From an uncultured Corynebacterium sp. (GTDB taxonomy: Bacteria > Actinomycetota > Actinomycetes > Mycobacteriales > Mycobacteriaceae), in NCBI RefSeq assembly GCF_937999985.1, contig NZ_CALLDG010000156.1, positions 1 to 34,256 on the forward strand: 34,256 bases of DNA, given 5' to 3'. The notes beneath the pieces are model-generated. The model had not been told where the DNA came from. It saw nothing but the letters and a program-made list of their open reading frames with translations, and did no database searches. The translations under genes were made by a program, and so were the position numbers. The stretch's first letter is position 1, and each line of letters starts with the position of its first letter. This document shows, piece by piece, positions 6,211-15,000 of this stretch.

Positions 6211-8181
6211 ATGAAGACTATGCGCCTTGCAGCGAACCTCTCCCGTCGCACTCGCTCCGCCCGCAGCCCCCGCCGTATGGGCTCGGCAATCCTGGCTCTG
6301 CCGCTTTCCGTTGCGCTGGCAATGCCAATGATGCCGGCTGCCACCGCGCAGAGCTCCCTCGGCGGCTCCATGGGGCCGGGATCCGGCACCAGCTACCTGG
6401 ATCCGGACAGCATTCCGAAGCGCACCCCGCGCCAGGTCACCGAGCAGCACCTGGAAGGCCTGCCGGAGGGCGTGAGCGTGGACCGCGTCGAGTGGATCAC
6501 CGAGCGCTGGGCCAACGTCTTCATCAACTCCGCTGCCATGCCGGGCAAGCCCATCAAGGTGCAGATCCTGCTGGCCCGTGACTGGTACTCCCAGCCCGAC
6601 CGCAAGTTCCCGACCGTGTGGGCCCTGGACGGCCTGCGCGCCCGCGAGGACGAGTCCGGCTGGACCCTGTCCACCAACATCGCCAACCAGTACGCGGACC
6701 GCAACGTCAACGTGATTCTGCCCGTCGGCGGCGAATCCTCCTTCTACACGGACTGGCAGGAGCCGGAGAACGGCAAGCACTACAAGTGGGAAACCTTCCT
6801 GACCAAGGAGCTGCCCCCGGTGCTGCGCGAGGGCTGGCGTGCAAACGAGGATCGCGCGATCACCGGCCTGTCCATGGGCGGCACCGCCGCAATGAACCTG
6901 GCCGAGCGTTTCCCGGACATGTGGAAGTTCGTCGGCTCCTTCTCTGGCTACCTGGACACCACCTCCTACGGCATGCCGGAAGCTATCGCCTACGCCACCA
7001 ACGACGGCAACGGCTACGACGCCAAGAAGATGTGGGGCGAGTTCGGCTCCCAGGACTGGATCGACCACGACCCGAAGCTGGGCGTGGATGCACTGAAGGA
7101 CATGACCGTCTACGTCTCCGCAGGTAACGGCAACGCGGGCAAGTACGACAAGCCGGGCACCATCCCAGGCATGCCCTCCAACATGGCCGGCTTCGGCCTG
7201 GAGGCCATGTCCCGCATGACCACCGAGACCTTCGTCAGGTACGCAAAGAAGGCCGGCGTGAAGCCGATCACGGCCTTCCGCCCCTCCGGCACCCACGACT
7301 GGCCGTACTGGCAGTACGAGATGATCCAGGCATGGCCGCACATCGCGGACGCACTGGGCATCCCGGAAGCTGACCGCGGTGCGAAGTGCAAGATTGGCGG
7401 TGCCATCGCGGAGAACATGAAGAACGCCCCGGAGACCCTGGGTGCCTGCATCTCCAACGAGTACGACGCCAAGGACGGCGGCAAGGTGCAGGACTTCCGC
7501 GGCGGCCGCGCCTACTGGTCCCCGAAGACTGGCGCCCACTTCGTGTGGGGTCGCATCGGCGCCCACTACGCCTCCATGAACGGGCCGGATTCCTGGCTGG
7601 GGTACCCGACCTCCGAGGAGCACGTCATCTCCAACGGCCGTGGCCGCTTCACCACCTTCGAGAACGGTGCGATCTACTGGACCCACGAGACTGGTGCTCA
7701 CGCTGTGCCTAAGGACTTCATGGATGAGTGGGGCAAGACCGGCTGGGAGAACGGCCCGCTGGGCTACCCGATCTCCGAGCTGGAGAAGGTCGGCGATAGC
7801 TACATGCAGAAGTACCAGAACGGCGTGATCATCCGCGATAAGGACAACAAGACCAACTACGTCCAGGGCAAGATCGCCGAGAAGTACCTGCAGTTGGGTG
7901 GCGCGACCTCTAAGCTGGGCAACCCGAAGAGCGGCGAGCTGGCCATCAAGGGCGGCCGCTTCTCCGAGTTCGAGCACGGCAACATCTACTGGTCCCCGTT
8001 CACCGGCGCGCACGTTATCTACTACGGAAACGTATTCGACGAGTGGGGCAAGCGCGGCTGGGAGCAGGGCAAGCTCGGCTACCCGACCAGCGACCACGAG
8101 GACATCCCGGCGGGCGGAACTCGGATCAAGTTCCAGCACGGCGAGATCCGCGAGGTCAACGGACGCGTTGAGGTGCTCTAA
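6211..8181 (+). CDS. cop1: Trehalose mycolyltransferase Cop1 (PS1) with C-terminal LGFP repeats
   Basis: A secreted mycolyltransferase of 656 residues, close to the known size of C. glutamicum PS1/Cop1. The N-terminus is basic (RRTRSARSPRR) followed by a hydrophobic core and a signal-peptidase site near ATAQ. The esterase domain spans roughly residues 60-395: nucleophile S221 in GLSMGG, conserved FYTDWQEP, catalytic H362 in THDWPYW. From about 400 the protein has LGFP-type repeats. LGYP, LGYP, LGNP and LGYP begin at residues 463, 517, 569 and 622, a period of about 53 residues, each preceded by GRF..FE.G.IYW-type segments. The repeats are thought to anchor the enzyme to the wall or arabinogalactan. 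Start ATG at 6211 (a second at 6220 is possible). The next gene begins two bases after the stop. Confidence 0.95.
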   Translation: MKTMRLAANLSRRTRSARSPRRMGSAILALPLSVALAMPMMPAATAQSSLGGSMGPGSGTSYLDPDSIPKRTPRQVTEQHLEGLPEGVSVDRVEWITERWANVFINSAAMPGKPIKVQILLARDWYSQPDRKFPTVWALDGLRAREDESGWTLSTNIANQYADRNVNVILPVGGESSFYTDWQEPENGKHYKWETFLTKELPPVLREGWRANEDRAITGLSMGGTAAMNLAERFPDMWKFVGSFSGYLDTTSYGMPEAIAYATNDGNGYDAKKMWGEFGSQDWIDHDPKLGVDALKDMTVYVSAGNGNAGKYDKPGTIPGMPSNMAGFGLEAMSRMTTETFVRYAKKAGVKPITAFRPSGTHDWPYWQYEMIQAWPHIADALGIPEADRGAKCKIGGAIAENMKNAPETLGACISNEYDAKDGGKVQDFRGGRAYWSPKTGAHFVWGRIGAHYASMNGPDSWLGYPTSEEHVISNGRGRFTTFENGAIYWTHETGAHAVPKDFMDEWGKTGWENGPLGYPISELEKVGDSYMQKYQNGVIIRDKDNKTNYVQGKIAEKYLQLGGATSKLGNPKSGELAIKGGRFSEFEHGNIYWSPFTGAHVIYYGNVFDEWGKRGWEQGKLGYPTSDHEDIPAGGTRIKFQHGEIREVNGRVEVL

Positions 8182-8183
8182 CT

Positions 8184-8777
8184 GTGGGCGTCACAAAGAA
8201 TAGGCAGTTTCGCGTGGCCGCCGGTGCCGCGTGTGCGGCGCTACTGTCGCTGGCCACGCTGACGGCGTGCGGCGGCGATGAGACGGTCGACAATTCGGCG
8301 GAGTCCACGACGGTGCCTTCGGTGACGGAGTCCGCGTCCGAGACCGAAAAGTCCGACGGCGACGACGGCAAGGACGCTAAGGACGGCGAAGACAGCGAAT
8401 CTGGTTCTTCGGAAGGTAATGACGCCCCAGAACCCGCCGGTGACCGTGATGGCGCCCCGGCACAGGATGGCGCCGTGGACGAGGTTGACAACATTCCCTC
8501 CGGCACGCAGCGCAGCGATCAGGACAAGGACTTCCTGAAGCGCCTGAAGGACAGCGGCATCGACCTGGCGAAGGCCAACGACGCAGCGGAGATCGGCGGC
8601 CTGGAGGATCAGCTCATCGCAGCTGGTCACGCGCATTGCACCGCCGAGGGCGGCGGGCAAGCCGATGTTTATACTCCGCTGGCTGCGGGACAGCTGGAAG
8701 CCAATGGTGTGATCGACGGCGATCCGAAGAAGGCCGAGGACGCTATTCGCGAGGCCGCGAAATCCGCGTATTGTTAG
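8184..8777 (+). CDS. Small lipoprotein, probable DUF732 family
   Basis: A 197-residue exported lipoprotein. Lipobox LTAC gives an acylated C29 after a typical hydrophobic signal. Next comes a long acidic Ser/Asp/Glu/Gly-rich linker (about residues 30-105), then a compact C-terminal domain with DKDFLKRLKDSGID and paired Cys (HAHC and the terminal AYC), which resembles DUF732. The GTG start lies two bases after the cop1 stop. The first codons (GTGGGCGTCACAAAGAA) are a near-exact copy of the dispersed motif, so the motif forms the translation start. A second, degenerate copy lies in the linker (8412-8426). Position between cop1 and the cutinase-like gene is consistent with an envelope role. Function unknown. 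Confidence 0.8.
   Translation: MGVTKNRQFRVAAGAACAALLSLATLTACGGDETVDNSAESTTVPSVTESASETEKSDGDDGKDAKDGEDSESGSSEGNDAPEPAGDRDGAPAQDGAVDEVDNIPSGTQRSDQDKDFLKRLKDSGIDLAKANDAAEIGGLEDQLIAAGHAHCTAEGGGQADVYTPLAAGQLEANGVIDGDPKKAEDAIREAAKSAYC
8187..8201 (-). repeat. Dispersed 15-bp motif, 14/15 copy at a start codon
   Basis: The minus strand reads ATTCTTTGTGACGCC. It overlaps codons 2-6 of the lipoprotein gene, encoding GVTKN. Confidence 0.8.
8412..8426 (+). repeat. Dispersed motif, degenerate variant copy
   Basis: GAAGGTAATGACGCC, close to the GGTAGTGACGCC variant, located in the low-complexity linker of the lipoprotein gene. Confidence 0.4.
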
Positions 8778-8795
8778 TGGTCACTCGTTTCCGAT

Positions 8796-8838
8796 AACCA
8801 GGTTGTCCGCCATAGGTGGCGAGGGCAGCCTGGTTTTG
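8796..8838 (+). terminator. Terminator after the lipoprotein gene
   Basis: AACCAGG (8796-8802) pairs with CCTGGTT (8829-8835), with CGCCA/TGGCG pairing inside and a TTTTG tail. It separates the cop1-lipoprotein unit from the cutinase-like gene. Confidence 0.75.
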
Positions 8839-8883
8839 CTTTAGAAGCTCTAAAAGCTCTAGAGGAAGGTCTAGAAAGAAGCT

Positions 8884-9816
8884 ATGAAGAAGGTTTTGAC
8901 CATCCTGGCAGTGCTGGTCCTGCTTGCGCTCATCGTCGTGGGCGTGGGCAATTGGCTGCTCACCGGCGACGATGTTGATGGTCCGGGGCCGGGCAAGCCC
9001 ACCCCTCCGCCCGCCCCGGAGGCGCAGAACCCGCCCGGGTGCGTGGACGTAGAGGTGCTGGCTGCGCCGGGCACGTGGGAATCCAAGGCCGACGACGATC
9101 CGCTGGCGCCGCACGCCAACCCTCACTCGCTGATGCTGAACGTCACCCGCCCGCTGGCCGACGAGTTTTCTCCGGACAAGGTGAAGGTGTGGACCCTGCC
9201 GTACACCGCACAGTTCCGCAACATGAACGCGCAGCACGAGATGAGTTACGACGATTCCCGCAACCAAGGTTTCGAGCGGATGAAGGAGGAGCTGCGGGTG
9301 ATGCACGAGAAGTGTCCGGCAACGTCCTTCATCCTGACCGGCTTTAGCCAGGGAGCGGTGATTACTGGTGACCTGGCAGGAGAAATCGGCAATGGGCGCG
9401 GCCCCGTGCCCGCCGACCGGGTGCTGGGAGTGTCGCTGATCGCCGACGGTAGGCAGGAGCTGGACAAGGGCAAGCTCGTTGGCGCGCAGGGCATCCGCGG
9501 CACTGGTGCGGAGATTGCGCTGAACCCGGTGAGCGGACTGATCCAGACGATCGTGCCGGGCGCTACGATGCGCGGCCCGCGCCCGGATGGGTTCGGCGAA
9601 CTGAACGATCGGGTGAATAACTACTGCGCCCCTGCGGATCTTATTTGTGACGCCCCAGCGGATCTGGGCAACGCTCTTGTGCGAGCCAAGGACCTGGTGG
9701 CCGCCAACGCTGTGCATGCGGAGTATGCGACAAACGGGAAGGTCGTGGAGGGCCAGACTGTTCCGGAATACATCGTTGGATGGGCGCGGGATCTGATTAA
9801 CGAGCGCGTGCAGTAG
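8884..9816 (+). CDS. culp6: Cutinase-like envelope lipase/esterase, Culp6 (Rv3802c) orthologue
   Basis: A 310-residue membrane-anchored cutinase-family hydrolase. The N-terminal 24 residues form one transmembrane or signal segment, followed by a Pro/Gly linker (about residues 29-50). The catalytic triad is visible as S155 in GFSQGAV, D252 in PADLICD and H278 in NAVHAEY, with spacing similar to Rv3802c. Cys pairs expected of cutinases are present (CVDVE, EKCPA, NYCA, LICD). Rv3802c is an essential phospholipase/thioesterase linked to mycolate homeostasis, and its gene lies beside fadD32-pks13-accD4 as here. A motif copy overlaps the LICDA codons immediately after the catalytic Asp. AAGAAG precedes the ATG. 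Confidence 0.9.
   Translation: MKKVLTILAVLVLLALIVVGVGNWLLTGDDVDGPGPGKPTPPPAPEAQNPPGCVDVEVLAAPGTWESKADDDPLAPHANPHSLMLNVTRPLADEFSPDKVKVWTLPYTAQFRNMNAQHEMSYDDSRNQGFERMKEELRVMHEKCPATSFILTGFSQGAVITGDLAGEIGNGRGPVPADRVLGVSLIADGRQELDKGKLVGAQGIRGTGAEIALNPVSGLIQTIVPGATMRGPRPDGFGELNDRVNNYCAPADLICDAPADLGNALVRAKDLVAANAVHAEYATNGKVVEGQTVPEYIVGWARDLINERVQ
9640..9654 (+). repeat. Dispersed 15-bp motif, 13/15 copy inside the cutinase-like gene
   Basis: CTTATTTGTGACGCC, coding for LICDA directly after the catalytic Asp codon. Confidence 0.6.
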
Positions 9817-9856
9817 CTACAGCCGCTTCGGCGGGCTCATGTTGAGGTTATTGTGG

Positions 9857-9885
9857 CCGTGTGCTCGAGCGGTGGGGGCACACGG
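9857..9885 (+). terminator. Hairpin after the cutinase-like gene
   Basis: CCGTGTGC (9857-9864) pairs perfectly with GCACACGG (9878-9885). No T-run follows, so termination is uncertain. Confidence 0.4.
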
Positions 9886-9929
9886 CACACGGGAATGCGA
9901 AATTGCCGGGTAACAGGAGCGGTGCCCGG

Positions 9930-9953
9930 TACGATGTGTTTCACAAGTGAAAC
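9930..9953 (+). promoter_or_regulatory. Putative fadD32 promoter with overlapping operator palindrome
   Basis: TACGAT at 9930-9935 is a plausible -10 element. Immediately after it GTTTCAC-AA-GTGAAAC (9938-9953) is a perfect 7-bp inverted repeat with a 2-base centre, the size and position of a repressor operator (for example TetR or GntR type). The regulator is not identified. Confidence 0.5.
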
Positions 9954-10043
9954 TAAATGTTTATGGTGTTAGAGCTATGGCGTTGGAGCTAGGTAGCTAA
10001 CCCGATACCGTTTGAACCGAGTGGATAAGTAGAGGAGACCCGC

Positions 10044-11933
10044 GTGGACATCACTGCAGCAATGGGCCAGTTTTACGATGAGCAGGGCGACATCAACGTC
10101 CCCGATCAGCTCACCCTTTCCGGCATGTGCGAGATGCTTTACACCATGGCGCAGATGGAGGGCACGGTAGATAACGTGCTGATCCGTCACTGGGACTTCA
10201 GCGAGTCCCGCGAGGGCACGGTGCACGAGATCACCCGCGCGCAGGTGAACACCCGCATCAAGGCCGTGTGTGTCCGTCTTCAGCAGGTCGCCAAGCCCGG
10301 CGACCGCGTGGCCATCCTGGCCAATAACTCCCCGGAGTACATGTACGCCTTCCTGGGTGCGATGTACGCCCGTATGGTGCCCGTGCCGCTGTATGACCCG
10401 AACGAGCCGGGCCACACCGGCCACCTGACTGCTGTGCTGGGTTCCTCCGAGCCGACGGTGGTGCTGACGAATAAGCGCTCCGCCACGGCCGTGCGCAAGC
10501 ACTTCGCCTCCACGCCCACCACCGAGCGCCCCCGCGTGCTGACGGTGGATGCGCTGCCGGATGCGCTGGCCGACGACTGGCAGAACCCCATGGCCGCCAT
10601 CATGGCGGACCCATCGCTGGCGCCGAAGTCCAGCGAGGAGGCGTTCCTGCAGTACACCTCCGGCTCCACGCGCACCCCGGCGGGCGTGGTGCTTACCCAC
10701 AAGTCGATCGTCACCAACGTGCTGCAGATCTTCAAGGCAGCGAACCTGCAAACTCCGCTGCGCCTGAGCACCTGGCTGCCGCTACACCACGACATGGGCG
10801 TGATCCTGTCCGCCTTCGTGATCATCCTGGGCCTGCCTTTCGACCTGATGTCCCCGCGTGATTTCATCCAGGACCCGACCCGCTGGGTTCGCCAGCTGAA
10901 CCGCCAGAGCGAGGAAGAGAACGTCTACACTGTCGTGCCTAACTTCGCCCTGGAGCTGGCCGTGCGCTACGCCGACCCGGCAAAGGTCGCAGAGCTGGCC
11001 GACGTGGATCTGTCCGCAATCGACGGCATCATCAACGGTTCCGAGCCGGTCCACCACAGCTCCGTGCAGAAGTTCCTGGATACCTTCGGCCCCTATGGCT
11101 TTAAGAAGGAGGCCATGCGTCCGTCCTACGGCTTGGCCGAGGCCACGCTGCTGGTCACCACTCCGCAGACTGACGAGCGTCCCCTGACGAAGTGGTTCAA
11201 GCGAGAGGAGCTGTCCGACGGCACCGCCGTGGAAGGCAGCACGGACGACGCAGACAGCCTCTCCCTGGTCTCCCTGGGCCAAGTGTGTGCCCCGCAGACC
11301 ATTGCGATCGTCGATCCGGAGACCGGCAAGGAGCTGACGGATGGAAACGTCGGCGAGATCTGGGTCCACGGCGACAACATGGCCGCGGGCTACCTGAACC
11401 GTCCGGACGAAACCCAGGAGACGTTCCGCAACTCCCTGCCGGCTGCCAACCGCCTGGATTCCGACAGCCGTGCGGGCGACGCTCCGGAGGACAACTGGAT
11501 GCGCACCGGTGACCTGGCCGTCATTGTGGATGGTCACCTGTTCATCACCGGACGCCTGAAGGACCTCATCATCGTCGCTGGCCGTAACCACTACCCGCAG
11601 GACATCGAGGCCACCGCCGACGAGGCCACCGAGCAGACCGCGCCGGCCGTCATCGCCGCCTTCGCCGTGGAGGCCGGTGGTTCCGCAAGCGGTGCCGCCG
11701 ACGGCGAGTCCGTCGAGGGTCTCATCATCGTCGCCGAGCGCGATCCGGACGCCAGCGAGGACGGGGATGCGGAGGCAATCGAGGCTATGCGCGCGGCCGT
11801 CACCGCCACCCACGGCGTGCAGCCGTCTGACGTGCGCATCATCGCGCCGGGCACTCTGCCGCGTTCATCCGCCAACAAGATCGCCCGCCGCGTGGCCGCG
11901 AAGGCGTATCTGGAGGGCACGCTGGGCGCTTAA
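10044..11933 (+). CDS. fadD32: Long-chain fatty acyl-AMP ligase FadD32
   Basis: Activates the meromycolic chain as acyl-AMP and loads it onto the N-terminal ACP of Pks13. At 629 residues it matches the FAAL family size. The adenylate-forming motifs are in order: YTSGSTRTPAGVVLTHKS (P-loop-like), WLPLHHDMG, SYGLAEATLLVTT, WMRTGDLAVIVDGHLFITGR, and the hinge region KDLIIVAGRNHYPQDIE, which is typical of FAAL enzymes. The GTG start is supported by AGAGGAG at 10031-10037. pks13 follows after 97 bases and accD4 after that, the invariant mycolate condensation order. Confidence 0.96.
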   Translation: MDITAAMGQFYDEQGDINVPDQLTLSGMCEMLYTMAQMEGTVDNVLIRHWDFSESREGTVHEITRAQVNTRIKAVCVRLQQVAKPGDRVAILANNSPEYMYAFLGAMYARMVPVPLYDPNEPGHTGHLTAVLGSSEPTVVLTNKRSATAVRKHFASTPTTERPRVLTVDALPDALADDWQNPMAAIMADPSLAPKSSEEAFLQYTSGSTRTPAGVVLTHKSIVTNVLQIFKAANLQTPLRLSTWLPLHHDMGVILSAFVIILGLPFDLMSPRDFIQDPTRWVRQLNRQSEEENVYTVVPNFALELAVRYADPAKVAELADVDLSAIDGIINGSEPVHHSSVQKFLDTFGPYGFKKEAMRPSYGLAEATLLVTTPQTDERPLTKWFKREELSDGTAVEGSTDDADSLSLVSLGQVCAPQTIAIVDPETGKELTDGNVGEIWVHGDNMAAGYLNRPDETQETFRNSLPAANRLDSDSRAGDAPEDNWMRTGDLAVIVDGHLFITGRLKDLIIVAGRNHYPQDIEATADEATEQTAPAVIAAFAVEAGGSASGAADGESVEGLIIVAERDPDASEDGDAEAIEAMRAAVTATHGVQPSDVRIIAPGTLPRSSANKIARRVAAKAYLEGTLGA

Positions 11934-11986
11934 TCCATAAAGCGACCTCGGCGCGTTAAAATGTAGCGCTACGGTGACTCACTCAT

Positions 11987-12000
11987 GCCTTCAATAAGGC
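11987..12000 (+). promoter_or_regulatory. Small hairpin between fadD32 and pks13
   Basis: GCCTT-CAAT-AAGGC. The 97-base gap also contains the palindrome GTAGCGCTAC (11963-11972) and a TAAAAT (11957-11962) that could be a -10. It may allow a secondary pks13 promoter or attenuation. Weak evidence. Confidence 0.3.
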
Positions 12001-12030
12001 CTCCCGGTACGAAAGGAAACGCGACCTTCC

Positions 12031-15000
12031 ATGGCAGACAACCAGCAGGGCGCCCCCACGGCTGACCAGCAATCCCGCCCCGCCACTATTCAGCAGATGC
12101 GGGAGTGGTTGCGCACCTGGGTGGCGAACACCACCGGTTTGGATGCCGCGGAGATCTCCGACGAACGCTCGATGCAGGACTTCGGCCTGTCTTCCCGCGA
12201 CGTCGTGGTCCTGTCCGGCGACCTGGAGCGCCTGCTGGGCACCACCCTCGATGCGACGATTGCCTACGAGTTCAACACCATTGCCGCCCTGGCTGAGCAC
12301 CTGATGCAGGGCCGTGGTTCCGGCGTTGTTCTTGGTAGTGACGCCACCACCTCCGCCGGCGCGGCTGCCAGCGCAGGTGGCCCGCTTCCACTGGGCCAGC
12401 GCGACATTGCTGTGGTTGGCATGGCGGGGCGCTACCCCGGAGCGGACAGTGCGGATGAGATGTGGGAGCTGTTCTCCAACTACCGCTCCGGCGTGGGCGA
12501 GCTGCCCGCCGGCCGCTGGTCGGAGTACTCCCGCGACCCGGAGATGACTCGCCGCATGGAGCAGGCCCAGCTGACGGGCGGCTACATCGAGGACATCGCC
12601 TCCTTCGACGCGGAGTTCTTCGGACTCTCCCCGCTGGAGGCTGCGAACATGGACCCGCAGCAGCGCATTATCCTGCAGCTGACGTGGGAGGCACTGGAGG
12701 ATGCGCACATTCCCGCCAATCAACTGCGCGGCAAGCCCGTCGGCGTGTTCATGGGCAACACCAATAACGACTACGGCATGTTGATCTCCGCCGACCCGGC
12801 AGAGGCACACCCCTATGCACTGACTGGTAACTCCAGCTCCATCATCGCCAACCGCGTGTCCTATGCCTTCGACTTCCGCGGCCCGTCCGTGGCTATGGAT
12901 ACGGCCTGCTCTTCGTCGCTGGTGGCAATTCACCAGGCGGTGCGCTCCCTGCGCGATGGTGATTCTGAGGTCGCTGTGGCGGGTGGCGTCAACCTCCTAT
13001 GCAGCCCCTTTGCAACGGTGGCGTTTTCCGAGCTCGGCGTGCTCAGCCCGACAGGCGGCATCCGTGCCTTCAGTGATGATGCCGACGGCATCGTGCGTTC
13101 CGACGGCGCGGGCGTGGTTGTGTTGAAGCGCCTGGAGGATGCGCGCCGCGACGGCGACAACGTGCTGGCCGTGATCAAGGGTTCGGCGGTGAACTCCGAC
13201 GGCCGCTCCAATGGCCTGACCGCCCCGAACCCGGATGCGCAGGTGGACGTTCTGCGCAGCGCCTACGCCGACGCGCGGATCGATCCGCAGGCCGTGGACT
13301 ACGTGGAGGCGCACGGCACCGGCACCATCCTGGGCGACCCGATCGAAGCCACTGCCCTGGGGACTGTCCTGGGTCGCCAACGCGACGTGGCCGAGCCCCT
13401 GCTGCTGGGTAGTGCGAAGACGAACTTTGGCCACACCGAGGCCGCCGCGGGCGTCGCGGGCGTGATGAAGGTCGTGCTGGCAATGCGCGAGGGCGTGCTG
13501 CCGCCGAGCCTGAACTACAGCGGCCCGAACCCGTACATCGATTTCGACCGCGAACACCTGGAGGTCGTGGAGGATCCGCGCGAGTGGCCGGAGTACTCCG
13601 GGCGCGCCATCGCCGGTGTGTCCGGCTTCGGCTTCGGCGGCACGAACGCGCACGTGGTCATCGCGGCGCCGAATTTGGAAGAAGAGGCCGCGGCGGGCGT
13701 TGGGGCGACCGCTGCAAACTCCGCTGCCCCCATCGGCCTGGATCGCGAGGACGCCGCGGGCGAGGCCCCGCGCGTGCTGCTGCCCGTCAGCGGGCTGCTG
13801 CCTTCCCGTCGTCGCCAGGCTGCGGAAGCACTGGCCGCGTACCTGGAGCAGAACAAGGAATCCTTCACCAAGGCAGGCGATGAGGCCGACCAGCTGCGCG
13901 GCGTAGCCCTGGCGCTGGCTGGCCACAACCACGGCCGTTCCCGCGGCGTGGTTTCCGCCGCCACCTTCGACGAAGCCATCGCCGGGTTGCAGCGCATCGC
14001 CGCCGGCAAGCAGGGCGCGACGGTGAAGACCGCCGACTCGCCCTCCGCTAATGGCCCGGTGTGGGTGTTCTCGGGCTTCGGCTCCCAGCACCGCAAGATG
14101 GCCAAGGACCTCTACGAGCTCTCCGAGTTCTTCGCCGCCCGCCTGGACGAGCTGGACCAGGTCGTGCAGGCGGAATCCGGCTGGTCTTTCGTCGAGATGG
14201 TGCTGGACGACGCGCAGAACTACGACACGGAGCGCGCCCAGGTGGGCATCACCTGCGTGCAAATTGCACTGAACGACCTCATGCGCGCCCTGGGCGCCAA
14301 GCCCGCCGCAGTCGTCGGCCAGTCCATGGGCGAGATCGCGGCGGCCTACGCCGTGGGCGGTATCACCGCCGAGGAGGCCGTGCGCATTGCCTGCCATCGC
14401 GCCCGCCTGATGGGCGAGGGCGAGCGCTTGCTGCCAGAAGACAAGCAGGGCGCCATGGCAGTGGTCGAGTTCGGCGTGGAGGAGCTAGCTACCTTCACCT
14501 CTGAGCACCCCGAGTACGCCAAGGTGGAGCCCGCCGTGTACGCCGCGCCGGGCATGACCACCGTCGGCGGCCCCGCCGAGCCAGTGCAGAAGCTGGTGGA
14601 ATATCTGGAGGGCGAGGGTAAGTTCGCCCGCCTGCTGAAGGTCAAGGGCGCGGGCCACACCTCGATGCTGGATCCGATTCTGGGCGAGCTCCACTACGAG
14701 ATCAGCGACCTGGATCCGCAGCCGATCCACACCCCGCTGTACTCCACCGTGGATCGTGACCGCGTGTACCAGCCGGGCGAGGTTGTCCACGATGCCGAGT
14801 ACTTCCTGCGCTGCACCCGCCAGCCCGTCTGGTTCTCCGAGGCGACGGGCAAGCAATTCGACGATGGCTACCGCACCTTCATCGAGTTCTCCCCGAACCC
14901 GGTGGCTCTGATGCCGCTGATGAACAACTCCTTCGCACACAACGCCAGCGATTCCAAGCTGATGTTCCTGCTCAAGCGCAAGGAGCCGGTTTCCCAGACC

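Noticed and set aside
6101..6211. Leader frame encoding a Thr/Lys/Ala-rich peptide before cop1
   Set aside because: No ATG, GTG or TTG start codon in frame; the composition simply reflects the A/C-rich leader.
5979..6581. Open frame from the cop1 leader into cop1
   Set aside because: Overlaps the cop1 coding region in another frame, no recognisable product, Pro/Arg/Gly-rich after entering cop1.
5899..8139. Long minus-strand open frame over cop1
   Set aside because: Same artefact; cop1 has signal peptide, catalytic triad residues and LGFP repeats on the plus strand.
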